Shown: positions 18,376 through 27,954, counted from the first letter of the stretch. The stretch: 64,000 nt of DNA from a candidate division KSB1 bacterium (GCA_024655945.1 JANLFK010000005.1:62317-126316), one strand, 5' to 3'. Notes: generated by a model from the sequence alone, not told the origin. A program made the numbers and translations.

Positions 18376-19245
18376 ATGGCCCGCCAGGTTCAAGAACCCC
18401 CTTGGTACGAGCTGCACGTGCCGGTGCCGGAGCCGCTGCGAGATATTGTACTCGCCCATTTGGCGACGGCCGGCACCTCAGGCTGCCAGGAGCTTGACGA
18501 GGAGATTGTCGCCTATTTCCGCACGGATTTGCCACCGCGAGCAGTGGCGCGCCTGTTGCGCCGCGAGCTGGCGCGCCTCGGGCACCTGCTGCCTCCCGGC
18601 GCGCTGCGTATTCGTCGTGTGCGCGCAACGGATTGGGTGAAGACCTGGCAGGCGTCGCTCTCCCCTGTGCAAGTGTCGCCGCGCATTCTGATCTGCCCCT
18701 CGTGGCAGGCGGTTCCCGCGCCTGCGGAGGGCATTGTGCTCGTGCTGGACCCAGGCATGGCATTCGGCAGCGGCCACCATGCCACTACGCGCGGTGTGCT
18801 CCTGCTTCTCGAGGAATTTATTCCCGAGCGGCGGCGCGTGCTGGACCTTGGCACCGGCAGCGGCATTCTGGCCATCGCTGCCGCCAAGCTCGGGGCGTCG
18901 CAGGTCTGGGCCTGCGACATCGACCCCCAGGCCGTGCTCGTGGCTCGGGACAACCTGCGCGCCAACGGGGTGGCAGGGCGCGTGCGCCTCTGGGCCGGCA
19001 GCATCGACGCCTGCCGCGGACAGGATTGCGACCTCCTCATGGCGAACATCACGGCCCAGGCCCTTACGCCGCTTCTCCCTGCCCTGCGCCGCGTGTTAGC
19101 GCCCGCCGGCGTCCTCCTCCTTTCGGGCATCATAGACCGCGAGGAGAGTAGCTTGGTGCAAGCCCTGCAGCAGTCCGGCCTTCGCGTTGCGCGCAGGCTG
19201 CAAATTGAGGAGTGGATAAGCTTCGCTGCCACGGGCAACGCATAG
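18376..19245 (+). CDS. prmA: Ribosomal protein L11 methyltransferase PrmA
   Basis: PrmA trimethylates ribosomal protein L11 using SAM. The N-terminal ferredoxin-like substrate domain opens with PPWYELHVPVPEPLRDIV; the linker WVKTWQASLSPVQVSPRILI and the motif DPGMAFGSGHHATTRG are hallmark PrmA sequences, followed by the SAM loop LDLGTGSGILAIAAAKLGA and the catalytic-site motif ANITAQAL (NILA-like in others). The start ATG follows the preceding TAA by 4 nt; the frame is open 7 codons further up but the family N-terminus fits this Met. Length 289 residues is normal. Together with the glutaminyl cyclase and sprA it likely forms one transcript. Confidence 0.93.
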   Translation: MARQVQEPPWYELHVPVPEPLRDIVLAHLATAGTSGCQELDEEIVAYFRTDLPPRAVARLLRRELARLGHLLPPGALRIRRVRATDWVKTWQASLSPVQVSPRILICPSWQAVPAPAEGIVLVLDPGMAFGSGHHATTRGVLLLLEEFIPERRRVLDLGTGSGILAIAAAKLGASQVWACDIDPQAVLVARDNLRANGVAGRVRLWAGSIDACRGQDCDLLMANITAQALTPLLPALRRVLAPAGVLLLSGIIDREESSLVQALQQSGLRVARRLQIEEWISFAATGNA

Positions 19246-19444
19246 ACCCTTGCTGGCTGGCGGGTCGTCAAGGTGAAAGACCGCAGCGCGCGCTACTCTC
19301 CTGCAATAGGTTCGCGCAGCGCCGCCTGGGGCAACAAAGGTCGCCCGCCCCTCAAGTCAGCCACCTCCCCCTTGGCAAAGAGGCTGCCCTGCCGACGCAT
19401 CGCGTCCAGAGCGATGGTGAGCCACCCGTGCCAGGAGATTTTTC

Positions 19445-19473
19445 TTGACAAGTTGGCGAAATATGCGTAAAAT
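19445..19473 (+). promoter_or_regulatory. Promoter of the ABC exporter genes (TTGACA-N17-TAAAAT)
   Basis: A near-consensus TTGACA and TAAAAT lie 17 bp apart, about 90 nt before the ABC ATPase ATG. The 325-bp interval between prmA and the ATPase gene holds this promoter and nothing else that could be recognised; a 73-codon minus-strand frame over it lacks a ribosome binding site and was rejected. Confidence 0.75.
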
Positions 19474-19570
19474 TCAGCGGTGAGTTCGCCAGCCTCGCCT
19501 GCCAGGCTCGCCATAAGGTTATCCGGGACCAGGTGGGCGCAGGGGACAGCGCCAAGACAACGGAGCGGTG

Positions 19571-20489
19571 ATGGACAAAGCGGCGGTGCAAGTGGAGCAC
19601 CTGCGCAAAGTCTACGGCGCGACCGTCGCCGTGGAAGACGTCTCCTTCGCGGTGCATGTGGGCGAAATTTTCGGCATGGTCGGCCCCAATGGCGCCGGCA
19701 AGACCACTACTATCGAGTGTCTGGAAGGCTTGCGCCGCCCGGATGGTGGCACGGTGCGGGTGCTGGGGCTCGATCCGCAGCAAGATGGCTATGCACTCCG
19801 CGAGCGGATTGGCATCCAACTCCAACACGCGGCGCTGCCGCACCGGCTCAAGGTGTGGGAAGCCATGGACCTCTTTGCCAGCCTGTATCCGCGCTCTCTG
19901 GACTGGCGGGCGCTCTTGGATCAGCTCGGACTCGCCGAGAAGGCGAACGCACCTGTGGCTAAGCTTTCCGGCGGTCAGAAGCACCGCCTGTTCATCGCCC
20001 TGGCCTTGGTCAACGATCCGGAGATCGTGTTCCTGGACGAGCTCACCACCGGGCTCGATCCCCAGGCTCGGCGGGCCATGTGGGACCTAAGTGAGGGATG
20101 TCCGCGGCAGGGGGAAAACCATTTTTCTCACCACTCATTTCATGGAAGAAGCGGAGAGGTTGTGCGACCGGGTGGCAATCATCGACCACGGCCGCATTGT
20201 AACCCTGGATTCCCCTCACAAACTGGTGGAAAAGCTCGGTGCCGAGCGCCGGGTAGTCTTCACCATCCGGGGTGAGTTTGCGCTCGAACCGCTCCGCCCT
20301 ATTCCTGGCGTGACGCGCGTAGACAGGAGCGACGAACGCGTCGTCGTTTATGGGACAGGAGAGCAGTTCGTCGGCCAGCTGGTGAACTTTCTTGCTTCCA
20401 GTGGCTCTGTCTTTCGCGATTTCCACACCGAGCAGCCGAACCTTGAGGATGTCTTCTTGGCGCTCACCGGCCGGGAGATGCGCGACTGA
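19571..20489 (+). pseudogene. ABC-2 type exporter ATP-binding subunit, interrupted by a +1 frameshift
   Basis: The first frame gives the Walker A loop GPNGAGKTTT, signature LSGGQKHRL and Walker B EIVFLDELTTGLDP, then breaks after AMWDL. The sequence reads CTA AGT GAG near 20089; removing one A restores DLVRDVRGRGKT, and the second frame (from 20091) continues with the H-loop LTTHFMEEAE and a normal C-terminal domain to 20489. Both halves are otherwise intact and well conserved, so this is either a recent inactivating 1-nt insertion or a sequencing/assembly error; no slippery sequence for programmed frameshifting is apparent. As written, the first product would lack the H-loop. The start ATG follows GGAG by 5 nt. 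A permease gene follows 10 nt downstream. Confidence 0.85.
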
Positions 20490-20499
20490 GGAAGGACAA

Positions 20500-21243
20500 A
20501 TGCGCGGCTTCTGGAAACTGACCTGGACAGAGTTGAAGCTCTTTCTGCGCGAGCCCACGGCTGCTTTCTTCACCCTTGCCTTTCCGGTGTTGATGCTCTT
20601 CCTCTTCGGCAGCATCTATGGAAACAAATCCACTCCCTTCTTTGGCGGGTATGGCTCGGTCGACGTCTCAGTTCCCGGCTATGCGGCGATGATTATCGCC
20701 ACCAGCGGCTTGCTCAGCCTCACCATCTTTCTGGCGGCCTACTGTGAGTACGGCATCCTGCGTCCCCTTCAGGCCACGCCCCTGCGACCACAGGCCATTC
20801 TGGGCGCCGAGGTGGTAGTCGTTTTCCTCATGACAACCTTGGGCATGATTCTCTTGCTGGTCGCGGCAAAGAGTGTGTACGGGCTCCGTTTTGCCGGCAA
20901 TGCCGTGAGCGTGGCCGGAGCGTACCTGCTCAGCTGCGCCAGCTTTTTTGCCCTCGGCTTTGTGGTGGCTGGCCTTCTGCCGACCACCCGCACCGCGCAA
21001 GTGGTAGCCATGGTCCTCTTCTACCCGATGATTTTTCTGTCAGGAGCGACGCTACCGCGCGAGATTCTGCCGGAGAGCGTTCGCCGGGTAGCTCAGGTGT
21101 TGCCACTCACGCACGTGGTTTCGCTGTTGCGCGGTTTGTGGATTGGCGAGCCCTGGGCAAGGCATTTCAATGAGGTAGGCATCCTTGCTATCATTTTCCT
21201 TACCGGTGTGGCAGTCTCGGCCAAGACCTTTCGCTGGGAATGA
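20500..21243 (+). CDS. ABC-2 type transporter permease
   Basis: The 247-residue protein has the ABC-2 layout: an N-terminal cytoplasmic stretch MRGFWKLTWTELKLFLREP, then six hydrophobic segments (FTLAFPVLMLFLFGSIYG; AAMIIATSGLLSLTIFLA; VVVVFLMTTLGMILLLVA; AYLLSCASFFALGFVVAGLL; VVAMVLFYPMIFLSGATLP; VGILAIIFLTGVAVSA) with the typical FLSGATLPREILPE loop before the last. It would pair with the ATPase encoded just upstream to export a drug, lipid or polysaccharide; the substrate is unknown. The ATG lies 10 nt after the ATPase stop with GGAAGG upstream. The gene itself is intact, which argues that the ATPase frameshift is recent or artefactual. Confidence 0.92.
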   Translation: MRGFWKLTWTELKLFLREPTAAFFTLAFPVLMLFLFGSIYGNKSTPFFGGYGSVDVSVPGYAAMIIATSGLLSLTIFLAAYCEYGILRPLQATPLRPQAILGAEVVVVFLMTTLGMILLLVAAKSVYGLRFAGNAVSVAGAYLLSCASFFALGFVVAGLLPTTRTAQVVAMVLFYPMIFLSGATLPREILPESVRRVAQVLPLTHVVSLLRGLWIGEPWARHFNEVGILAIIFLTGVAVSAKTFRWE

Positions 21244-21370
21244 GAAGCGGCGCCAGAACAATCTCATCGCGCGGCGGAGCAGAATCCGCATTGCCTTGCG
21301 CCCTCGCGCTCGGCAAGGCGGAATGGGCCTCAGAGGCTGGTGAGCCGCGTGGAACGAGGAAGGCAGTGAC

Positions 21371-24300
21371 ATGACCCTGCGGCGTATGTTCTGCCAGCTC
21401 CTCCTTCTCTCGCTTGGCGTCTCGCCGGGTATAGGCGCCCCTGGAGAGCCGGGGCCGGGCGTAAGGCTGCAGGTGAGCGCGCCCGCACCTGGAACACTGC
21501 TGGTTGAAGCCACCGCCGATGCCCAGGAGGAACAGAGCGTAGACGGGGCGCGCCGCGCCGTCGGAATCGCGGCCTCCGGCTTTCCGGTGCTGGAAAGGCC
21601 TGGTCTGCCGCGCTTGCCCTTTGTCTGCCTCACCCTCATGCGCGTGGGGACTTTGCCCTCAGCGCAGCTTGTGCAATTGGCCACAGACACCGTGGCCATC
21701 ACTCTTGACTCCGGCACCGAGCCCATTGAGGTTTCGTTCTCTGAGGAGGGAACGCATGTCGAAGAGCAAATGGCGCCGCCTACCGGGCTCTACCCGCCTG
21801 AACCTCTTGAGCTGTTGCCTGTGGGCAGCTTGCGCGGCAGAGAGCTTATCGCGCTGCGTCTGTTTCCATTCCGCTGCGACGCACAAGGCAAGCTGATTAT
21901 CCATCGCAAGATGGTAGCGCGCCTGACCGGTGTGGAGGCCATGGGGCCCAGTCGCTTCCTCCCCGGTGGGGCAAAGCTACCGCAGCAGTTGGCCCGTCCG
22001 CTGCAGGCTGCCTCAGGTTCTACGGTACCTCACCCCGGCCTGCGCCTGGTCGTCAAGGAGGATGGCATCTATCGCGTCACCGCCGCGCAGATGGCCAAGG
22101 CGGGCATCGATCCGGCCACCATTGACCCCAGGAACTTCCGCCTCACGCGTCGAGGCAGACAGGTGGCGGTATATGTCTTCGGCGAGCGCGATGGTCGCTT
22201 CGACCCTACCGACTATGTGGAATTCTGGGGGGAGTCCAACCGCCAGACCTTCCAGGCGGTCGCCCCGGACATGTATCTGGACCCTTTTTCGGACGAGAAC
22301 ACCTACTGGCTCTCATGGGAAGGTCCACCGGGGATGCGCATGACCGAAGAGCAAGCAGTCTCGCACACCACCGACCCATGGGCGGTCACCGTGCCGCGTT
22401 CCTACTGGTACACCGTGCACGTGGAAAGGGACGACAGTTACAATCGCCTCAGCCAGCTGCCAGCCGATTCCCTCCGCGATCACTGGTTCTTCGACAGCGG
22501 CCTGCAAGCGGGTACCTTGCGGGAGTATCGTTTCCATCTGCCCTGGCCTGACCAGGAGGCTGCCGACCAGGCGGAGCTGCGCGCCCTGCTGCACGGGCTC
22601 AGTTCGGTCCCTGGGGTCGCACACAACGTCTCTCTGTTCTTAAACGGCTTCCGCGCCGCCGAGGCCCAGTGGATCGGTCAGGAGCGCATGGCCGTGGGGA
22701 GCGCGCCTGGTGCCGGGGTGCCGCCCGAACGCTTGCAGCACGGGGATAACGTGCTCACCCTCATCAACAACTTGGCACCGGAGGTTGTTGACCTGGTCGC
22801 TCTGAACTGGTTCGAGCTCTCCTACGCGCGGCGCTACCGGGCCGAGGAGGACATGATCGAGTTCGCCCTCCCCAAGGACGCTCCACCAGGAGTGTACGAA
22901 TTCCGCGTGGACGGCTTCACCGTGCCGAATGTGGAAATCTACAAGCTCGGCGTCAGCAAGATTATCGGCGCGGCGGTGGAGCGCGTGCAGGACGAACAGG
23001 AAGGTTGGTCGTACCAAGTGCGCTTTCAGGACCAGGTTTTCTCCTCCGGCACCCGCTACGTGGCCGTAGCAGGCCGGGCGAAGAAGCCACCTCTGCGGCT
23101 CGAGCCCGCCGAGCCCACCTGGCTGCGCTCTGTTGCCAATGGTGCGGACTATGTCGCCATTGCCCCGGATAGCCTTGCCCTGGACCCGGCGTTGCAGCAG
23201 CTCATCGCGCATCGCCAGTCCCAGGGGTTGCGCACAATGATCGTGCCCTTGCAGGCCGTGTACGACGAATTCAACTACGGCATACCCTCCCCGTATGCCC
23301 TGAAGGAATTCCTCAGCTACGCTTGGCACTATTGGCAACCACCTGCGCTCAGCTATGTGCTGCTTGTGGGGGACGGATCATGGGACTACAAGGACAGGCC
23401 CCGCCGCGGGGGAAATCTGTTGCCCGTGTTCCTTCGGCAGACCATCAAGTGGGGGGCGGCGGCCAGCGACCACTGGTACGCCCTGGTGGACGGCGGGGAC
23501 GAGGTGCCGGACCTGTTTGTCGGCCGACTGCCCGTTCGCCACAGCCAGGAGCTCGCGGCGCTGGTGGACAAAATCCTCAGCTATGAGCGCACCAGCCCAA
23601 TGGATGCTTGGCGGAATCGCCTCCTCCTCATTGGCGGCAACGGCAGCGTCTTTCGCCAGCAGAGCGAAACTCTGTTGGCGGAAGTCATCCCGCCGTTTTT
23701 TGCGGTGGAACGTCTGTACACTGGCGCCAGCGCCGCAAATGATCCCTTCGCCGGTGGCACCGCCCAACTCATCGAGCACCTGGCCCAAGGCGTGGCCTAT
23801 GCGAACTTTCTTGGCCACGGCGGCGGTGCCGTGTGGTCCGACAACTCTCTGTTTCGCCTGGAGGACGTCGCGCTCCTTCCCCGCAACGGACGCTACCCCA
23901 TCGTCTCCAGCATGACCTGCTTCACCGGGGCATTTGAGGAGCCGACGCGCCGCTCCTTAGGCGAGGAGCTTCTGGTAGCGCCGGGCGCAGGCGCTGTGGC
24001 CTTCTTCGGTTCAGCTGGCCTCGGATGGCTCTACAATGACTACTACCTGGTGCGGGAATTCATCGACGCCCTGGTGCAGGCCGATGAGGCCACCACCTTG
24101 GGCGAGGTAGTTGCCCAGGCCAAGGTGCGGTATCTGAGCGCATATCCCGGATACTTGAACTACTCCATGGTCAGCCAGTACAACTTGCTCGGTGACCCAG
24201 CACTACGCACCGTCTTGCCCCGCCGGACTTGCTCTTTGCAGCTTGCAACCCGAGTGGCAAGGGGAGGGGACTCTTTGCGGGTGCAGGGTGCATGGCAAAG

Positions 24301-26173
24301 TTCCGGCGTGGCGGTGCTGAATCTTGTCGATGCGCGGCGGAAGACCGTGGACACCCGCCTGAGCTTCGTCCGCAACGGCACCTTTGGCTGCAACTTTGTT
24401 GTGCCCAGCGCCTTCACCGGCGCAGGCCATGTGCGGGCCTTTCTTTACGACGAGGCGCAGCGGCAGACTGCGCATGGCGCCATCTCCTTTGCAGTCGCGG
24501 AGGTGTACATCGACTCGGTGTGGACTGCGCCGCACAGGCCCCGTGCCACCGACAGCGTGTTGGTGTGCGCCAGGGTCTTCGCCTCGGGCGAACTTGCCTC
24601 CGTGACCTGTCTGCTGGAATCACCCCGGGCCGACACCATCGGCATGATCCTCCTGGCGCCGGGCGGCAGTGAGTACGTCGCGCAACGGCAAATCCCGCCC
24701 TTTGCGCGTGGTACCCTGGTGCGCCTCAGCGTTGTGGCCCGCGACCAGGCGCAGAACGAGCAGCGCTGTCCCTACTCTTACACCGTGTGCTGGGGGCCGG
24801 AGCTTTTTGTCGACCCAAGCGCGACGCGCCTGGGCGGCAGCGGTACGACACAACTGGAAGCAACCATTTGGAATTCCGGTGACGTAGAGTGCAAAGGCGT
24901 CCTTGTGGAGGCCTTTCTGCTCGACTCGCCGAGCGGCCAGTGGCGCCACATTGGCAGCACCGTTGTGGACGTGGCTCCGCAGCAGAAGGCTCTGGCTGCC
25001 ATCCCCGGTTTTTTCGGCAACGGTGCGGTGCACGTGCGAGTGCTGGTGGACGCGGACCAGCGTTTCGAGGAGGCCAACGAGCTGAACAACGCCGTGGACC
25101 TCACTCTCCAGGCCGATCGTTTTACCATCAGCCCGCAGTTGGGAAGCACGGTCTGGGGCACCGCAACCGACACCCTTTGCTTTGGCGCCGACCTTGCCCT
25201 TGTGGTCGCGCCTGGCAGCTCATCCGTCTCCACGGTGGTGCAGGGACGGCGCATCGACTCCCTGCAGGTGTTCGACCAGCCCGACCTTCGCCCGCTGCGC
25301 ATCGCGGGCAAGGCGGTGGCTTATGAGCTCCTCACCATGACCGACGGCGCGACGATACCGGCGGCAGCCGGGATTCGCTTTGCCGCCGACTCGCTCTCTC
25401 CCTCGGCAGCTGTTTTCGCCTACCGGGGCCTGACTCGCAAGTGGGAGCGTATGCCCCCCTCCCGGAAGGGCAACTGGCTTTGGGCCCTGGTGAGCCTCCC
25501 TGCGCGCCTTGCCCTGATGGAGTCAAACGACGTGCTCCCACCCACCATTGAGACCCTCGTGGACGGCCAGGCTCACGTGCACGGGGCTTATGCTGCGCAA
25601 CAGCCGCTCATCACGTTCCTCGTGCAGGACGCCAACGGCGTGGCGCTGAGTTCCCACAGCCTGCGCATTGTGCTCGATGGACAGCCGCTGGCAAGCAGTA
25701 GTCTGCTACTACCGGATTCCGTCCCCAACGGCAACTATGTACCCATCTCCTTCCGCCCGCAGCTTGGGCCGGGGACCCACACTTGCCAGGTGCAGGTCTG
25801 TGACTGCAGTGGCAACATCGCCGGCCCTGTGGACATAGTGCTCACCGTTGCTGCCGCGTTCCGCCTGCGGGTGCTCGGCACGTATCCCAACCCCTTCGCC
25901 CGTCGAACGGTCTTTGTCTACGAACTCACCCGGTGGGCAAACGACCTGTCGCTGTCGATCTACACAACCTCTGGGCACCTCCTGCGCCGCTTCACCGTGG
26001 CAGACGCAAGCGAAGCCCAGAATCCCCTGGCACCCGGCTACCATGAGATCCCGTGGGATGGCACCGATGAGCACGGCGAGCAGGTGGCTAATGGAGTGTA
26101 CTTCTACAAGCTGCGGTGCGTGGATGGCGAGGAAGTGTTGGAACAGACCGGCACCATTGCGCGGGTGCGCTGA
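21371..26173 (+). CDS. porU: PorU-like C25 (gingipain-family) sortase of the type IX secretion system
   Basis: This 1,600-residue exported protein has a signal peptide, an N-terminal PorU-like region with DGIYRVTAAQMAKAGID and YVEFWGESNRQTFQ, then a peptidase C25 domain at about 590-946. The catalytic dyad is visible: His816 in FLGHGGG and Cys850 in SSMTCFTGAF. After it come a CARDB-like domain (about 1150-1240, ending FEEANELNNAVDL) and a FlgD-like C-terminal domain opening TYPNPFARRTVFVYEL and ending GTIARVR. PorU cleaves the sorting domain from type IX cargo and transfers it to a lipid anchor at the cell surface. Adjacency to a PorV-like gene supports this over a free protease, but the C-terminal domain could also mark it as cargo. 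Confidence 0.85.
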   Translation: MTLRRMFCQLLLLSLGVSPGIGAPGEPGPGVRLQVSAPAPGTLLVEATADAQEEQSVDGARRAVGIAASGFPVLERPGLPRLPFVCLTLMRVGTLPSAQLVQLATDTVAITLDSGTEPIEVSFSEEGTHVEEQMAPPTGLYPPEPLELLPVGSLRGRELIALRLFPFRCDAQGKLIIHRKMVARLTGVEAMGPSRFLPGGAKLPQQLARPLQAASGSTVPHPGLRLVVKEDGIYRVTAAQMAKAGIDPATIDPRNFRLTRRGRQVAVYVFGERDGRFDPTDYVEFWGESNRQTFQAVAPDMYLDPFSDENTYWLSWEGPPGMRMTEEQAVSHTTDPWAVTVPRSYWYTVHVERDDSYNRLSQLPADSLRDHWFFDSGLQAGTLREYRFHLPWPDQEAADQAELRALLHGLSSVPGVAHNVSLFLNGFRAAEAQWIGQERMAVGSAPGAGVPPERLQHGDNVLTLINNLAPEVVDLVALNWFELSYARRYRAEEDMIEFALPKDAPPGVYEFRVDGFTVPNVEIYKLGVSKIIGAAVERVQDEQEGWSYQVRFQDQVFSSGTRYVAVAGRAKKPPLRLEPAEPTWLRSVANGADYVAIAPDSLALDPALQQLIAHRQSQGLRTMIVPLQAVYDEFNYGIPSPYALKEFLSYAWHYWQPPALSYVLLVGDGSWDYKDRPRRGGNLLPVFLRQTIKWGAAASDHWYALVDGGDEVPDLFVGRLPVRHSQELAALVDKILSYERTSPMDAWRNRLLLIGGNGSVFRQQSETLLAEVIPPFFAVERLYTGASAANDPFAGGTAQLIEHLAQGVAYANFLGHGGGAVWSDNSLFRLEDVALLPRNGRYPIVSSMTCFTGAFEEPTRRSLGEELLVAPGAGAVAFFGSAGLGWLYNDYYLVREFIDALVQADEATTLGEVVAQAKVRYLSAYPGYLNYSMVSQYNLLGDPALRTVLPRRTCSLQLATRVARGGDSLRVQGAWQSSGVAVLNLVDARRKTVDTRLSFVRNGTFGCNFVVPSAFTGAGHVRAFLYDEAQRQTAHGAISFAVAEVYIDSVWTAPHRPRATDSVLVCARVFASGELASVTCLLESPRADTIGMILLAPGGSEYVAQRQIPPFARGTLVRLSVVARDQAQNEQRCPYSYTVCWGPELFVDPSATRLGGSGTTQLEATIWNSGDVECKGVLVEAFLLDSPSGQWRHIGSTVVDVAPQQKALAAIPGFFGNGAVHVRVLVDADQRFEEANELNNAVDLTLQADRFTISPQLGSTVWGTATDTLCFGADLALVVAPGSSSVSTVVQGRRIDSLQVFDQPDLRPLRIAGKAVAYELLTMTDGATIPAAAGIRFAADSLSPSAAVFAYRGLTRKWERMPPSRKGNWLWALVSLPARLALMESNDVLPPTIETLVDGQAHVHGAYAAQQPLITFLVQDANGVALSSHSLRIVLDGQPLASSSLLLPDSVPNGNYVPISFRPQLGPGTHTCQVQVCDCSGNIAGPVDIVLTVAAAFRLRVLGTYPNPFARRTVFVYELTRWANDLSLSIYTTSGHLLRRFTVADASEAQNPLAPGYHEIPWDGTDEHGEQVANGVYFYKLRCVDGEEVLEQTGTIARVR

Positions 26174-26176
26174 GTG

Positions 26177-27223
26177 ATGAGCAGGGCAGTCCTGAAAACC
26201 GCACTCTGCGCTCTTCTCGGGCTCTGCTTGCTGCCCAAGGGGCTGGAGGCTCAGTCCGGCAAGTACGGGGCGGCCTTCCTGGACTTTGGCGTTGGCGCGC
26301 GCGCTTTGGCCATGGGCGGGGCCTTTGTGGCCCCGGCCGATGATGGCTCCGCCTTCTATTGGAATCCTTCTGGCCTGACGGGAGTATCGGCCCCACAACT
26401 GGCTTTCATGTACGCCTCTGCCTTCGGCAGCATCGTCAACCCTCTGGCGACCTACAACCATCTGGGGGTCTCTGTGCCGCTGCACGGCGGTGCCACGATA
26501 GCGGCCAACTACGTCCGCCTGGCGGTGGACGATATCCCCATCTTCCCCGAATTGCGTGGGGAGAGCTTTGGCCAACGGCTTCTCGACCCTACCCTGCGCC
26601 CAGACGGGCAACCCCTAGGCTATTTCAGCGACCGCGAAGAGGCCTTTGTGCTCTCCTTTGCGAAAATGAACACCCTGACAACGAGCTTAGGGTGGCTGTA
26701 CACAGACCTCTCCCTGGAGATACCAATCGGCATCTCGTTCAGAATGGTGCGCCAGCGGCTCTATGGCTTTCGCGCCACCGGCTTCGGCGTCGACCTGGGC
26801 AGCATGATACGTCTCGATGTGGGCGCCCTGTTCGACACCCCGTGGGTGGGCACCTTTTCCAGCGGACTCGCCCTGGTCGACGTCGCAGGCACGGCGATGA
26901 CCTGGAACACCCGCCATCAGGACCGCATTGCTCAGGACCTGCGCCTGGGTTTAGCCTACTCCCAGCCAATGCCATGGCGGAAGAGCACCCTGCTGGTGTG
27001 CTGGAGCAAGAAGGAGCGCCCCGCAGCCAGCCACCATTGGGGCCTCGAGTATCGGCTGCCGTGGCTCGCCCTGCGCCTGGGCATAGACAACGGCAAGCTC
27101 ACCGCCGGAGCCGGATTTGACTTCTGGCGGCTCACCGTCGACTATGGTTTCGTCAGCGGCGACCTTGGCAATGTGCATCGCGTCAGTGGCTCGCTGGTCA
27201 TCGGCAGAAGGGGGCAACGATGA
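26177..27223 (+). CDS. porV: PorV-like outer membrane barrel (PorV/PorQ family)
   Basis: A signal peptide (ending GLEAQ) precedes the signature AAFLDFGVGARALAMGGAFV and then SAFYWNPSGL, both diagnostic of the PorV/PorQ family, followed by strand repeats typical of a FadL-like 14-stranded barrel. PorV delivers folded cargo from the translocon to the PorU sortase. The gene follows the PorU-like gene with overlapping stop and GTG/ATG codons (TGAGTGATG); the ATG is chosen. The C-terminus ends SGSLVIGRRGQR rather than in an aromatic residue, unlike the other two PorV-like proteins in this window. Being paired with porU, this copy is the best candidate for the core PorV. Confidence 0.85.
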   Translation: MSRAVLKTALCALLGLCLLPKGLEAQSGKYGAAFLDFGVGARALAMGGAFVAPADDGSAFYWNPSGLTGVSAPQLAFMYASAFGSIVNPLATYNHLGVSVPLHGGATIAANYVRLAVDDIPIFPELRGESFGQRLLDPTLRPDGQPLGYFSDREEAFVLSFAKMNTLTTSLGWLYTDLSLEIPIGISFRMVRQRLYGFRATGFGVDLGSMIRLDVGALFDTPWVGTFSSGLALVDVAGTAMTWNTRHQDRIAQDLRLGLAYSQPMPWRKSTLLVCWSKKERPAASHHWGLEYRLPWLALRLGIDNGKLTAGAGFDFWRLTVDYGFVSGDLGNVHRVSGSLVIGRRGQR

Positions 27224-27921
27224 AGACCAGGACTGCTATTCTGGCCATCGCCAGCCTCTTCCTTCTCTGCAGCAAGGATATCCCAGAGGAACATGGGCCG
27301 CCGGCGCCGATCCTTTTGAAACCGCCAGACGACTTGGCCGTCGTTGAGAAAGGCATCGACGCCGTACCCGAAGCGGACGCCATCCAGCTGGACTGGCTCG
27401 CGCCGGATGGCGAGGACCTCGCCGGCTTCCGCCTGTATCGTCGCACCGGACGCTCCGGCGCCTTCCTTTTGCTCAAATCGTTCAAGGCGCAGGACAGCAC
27501 CCATGTGGACGCGGCCGGGATCGAGGTCGGCACGCGCTACTTCTACCTCATGACGGCAGTTGACCACTTCGGTCGCGAAAGTGCGCCTTCCGACACGGTC
27601 GACTACCAGCTCGTGCCCAAGGCCTTCAATCTCCACTGCACTGCCTCGCTCACCCCGGTCTTCCGGTGGCACGTGCAGGACTATCCTGGGCAATACGTGC
27701 TCAAGCTCTTCGATCTAAGCGACGGCAGCAAGGTGTGGTTTAGCCTGGTGCAGTCCAGCTATACAGGCCAAGAGGAGGTAGTGCCCTACAACTGGGACGG
27801 CACGGCGGCAGCTTCTGCGCTGGTTTCCGGGCGGCAGTATCGCTGGCGGGTGGATGTGGTGGGCGTGGAGCGCAATTCGGGGTCCGAGTCGGCCTGGAGC
27901 CGCTTCACCGCCGGGCCATGA
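27220..27921 (+). CDS. Putative lipoprotein with fibronectin type III-like domain
   Basis: The short N-terminal signal ends at SLFLLCSKD, where the cysteine could be lipidated; the lipobox is loose, as is common in this group. Residues 30-130 resemble a fibronectin type III domain: QLDWLAPDGEDLAGFRLYRR, then VGTRYFYLMTAVDHFGRES. A second beta-rich domain follows with YRWRVDVVGVERNSGSES near the C-terminus. The start overlaps the PorV-like stop by 4 nt (ATGA), so it is translationally coupled to the secretion genes. It could be an accessory surface or periplasmic lipoprotein of the PorU-PorV module; no specific function was recognised. Confidence 0.7.
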   Translation: MKTRTAILAIASLFLLCSKDIPEEHGPPAPILLKPPDDLAVVEKGIDAVPEADAIQLDWLAPDGEDLAGFRLYRRTGRSGAFLLLKSFKAQDSTHVDAAGIEVGTRYFYLMTAVDHFGRESAPSDTVDYQLVPKAFNLHCTASLTPVFRWHVQDYPGQYVLKLFDLSDGSKVWFSLVQSSYTGQEEVVPYNWDGTAAASALVSGRQYRWRVDVVGVERNSGSESAWSRFTAGP

Positions 27922-27954
27922 GCGGCAAAATGTCGTCTGCTGCAAGAATTCTGC

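Noticed and set aside
19293-19514. 73-codon minus-strand frame before the ABC ATPase
   Set aside because: No ribosome binding site, overlaps the plus-strand promoter of the ABC genes, no family match evident.
20080-20100. Programmed frameshift in the ABC ATPase
   Set aside because: No slippery heptamer, RF2-like stop context or stimulatory SD/hairpin is apparent; mutation or sequence error is simpler.
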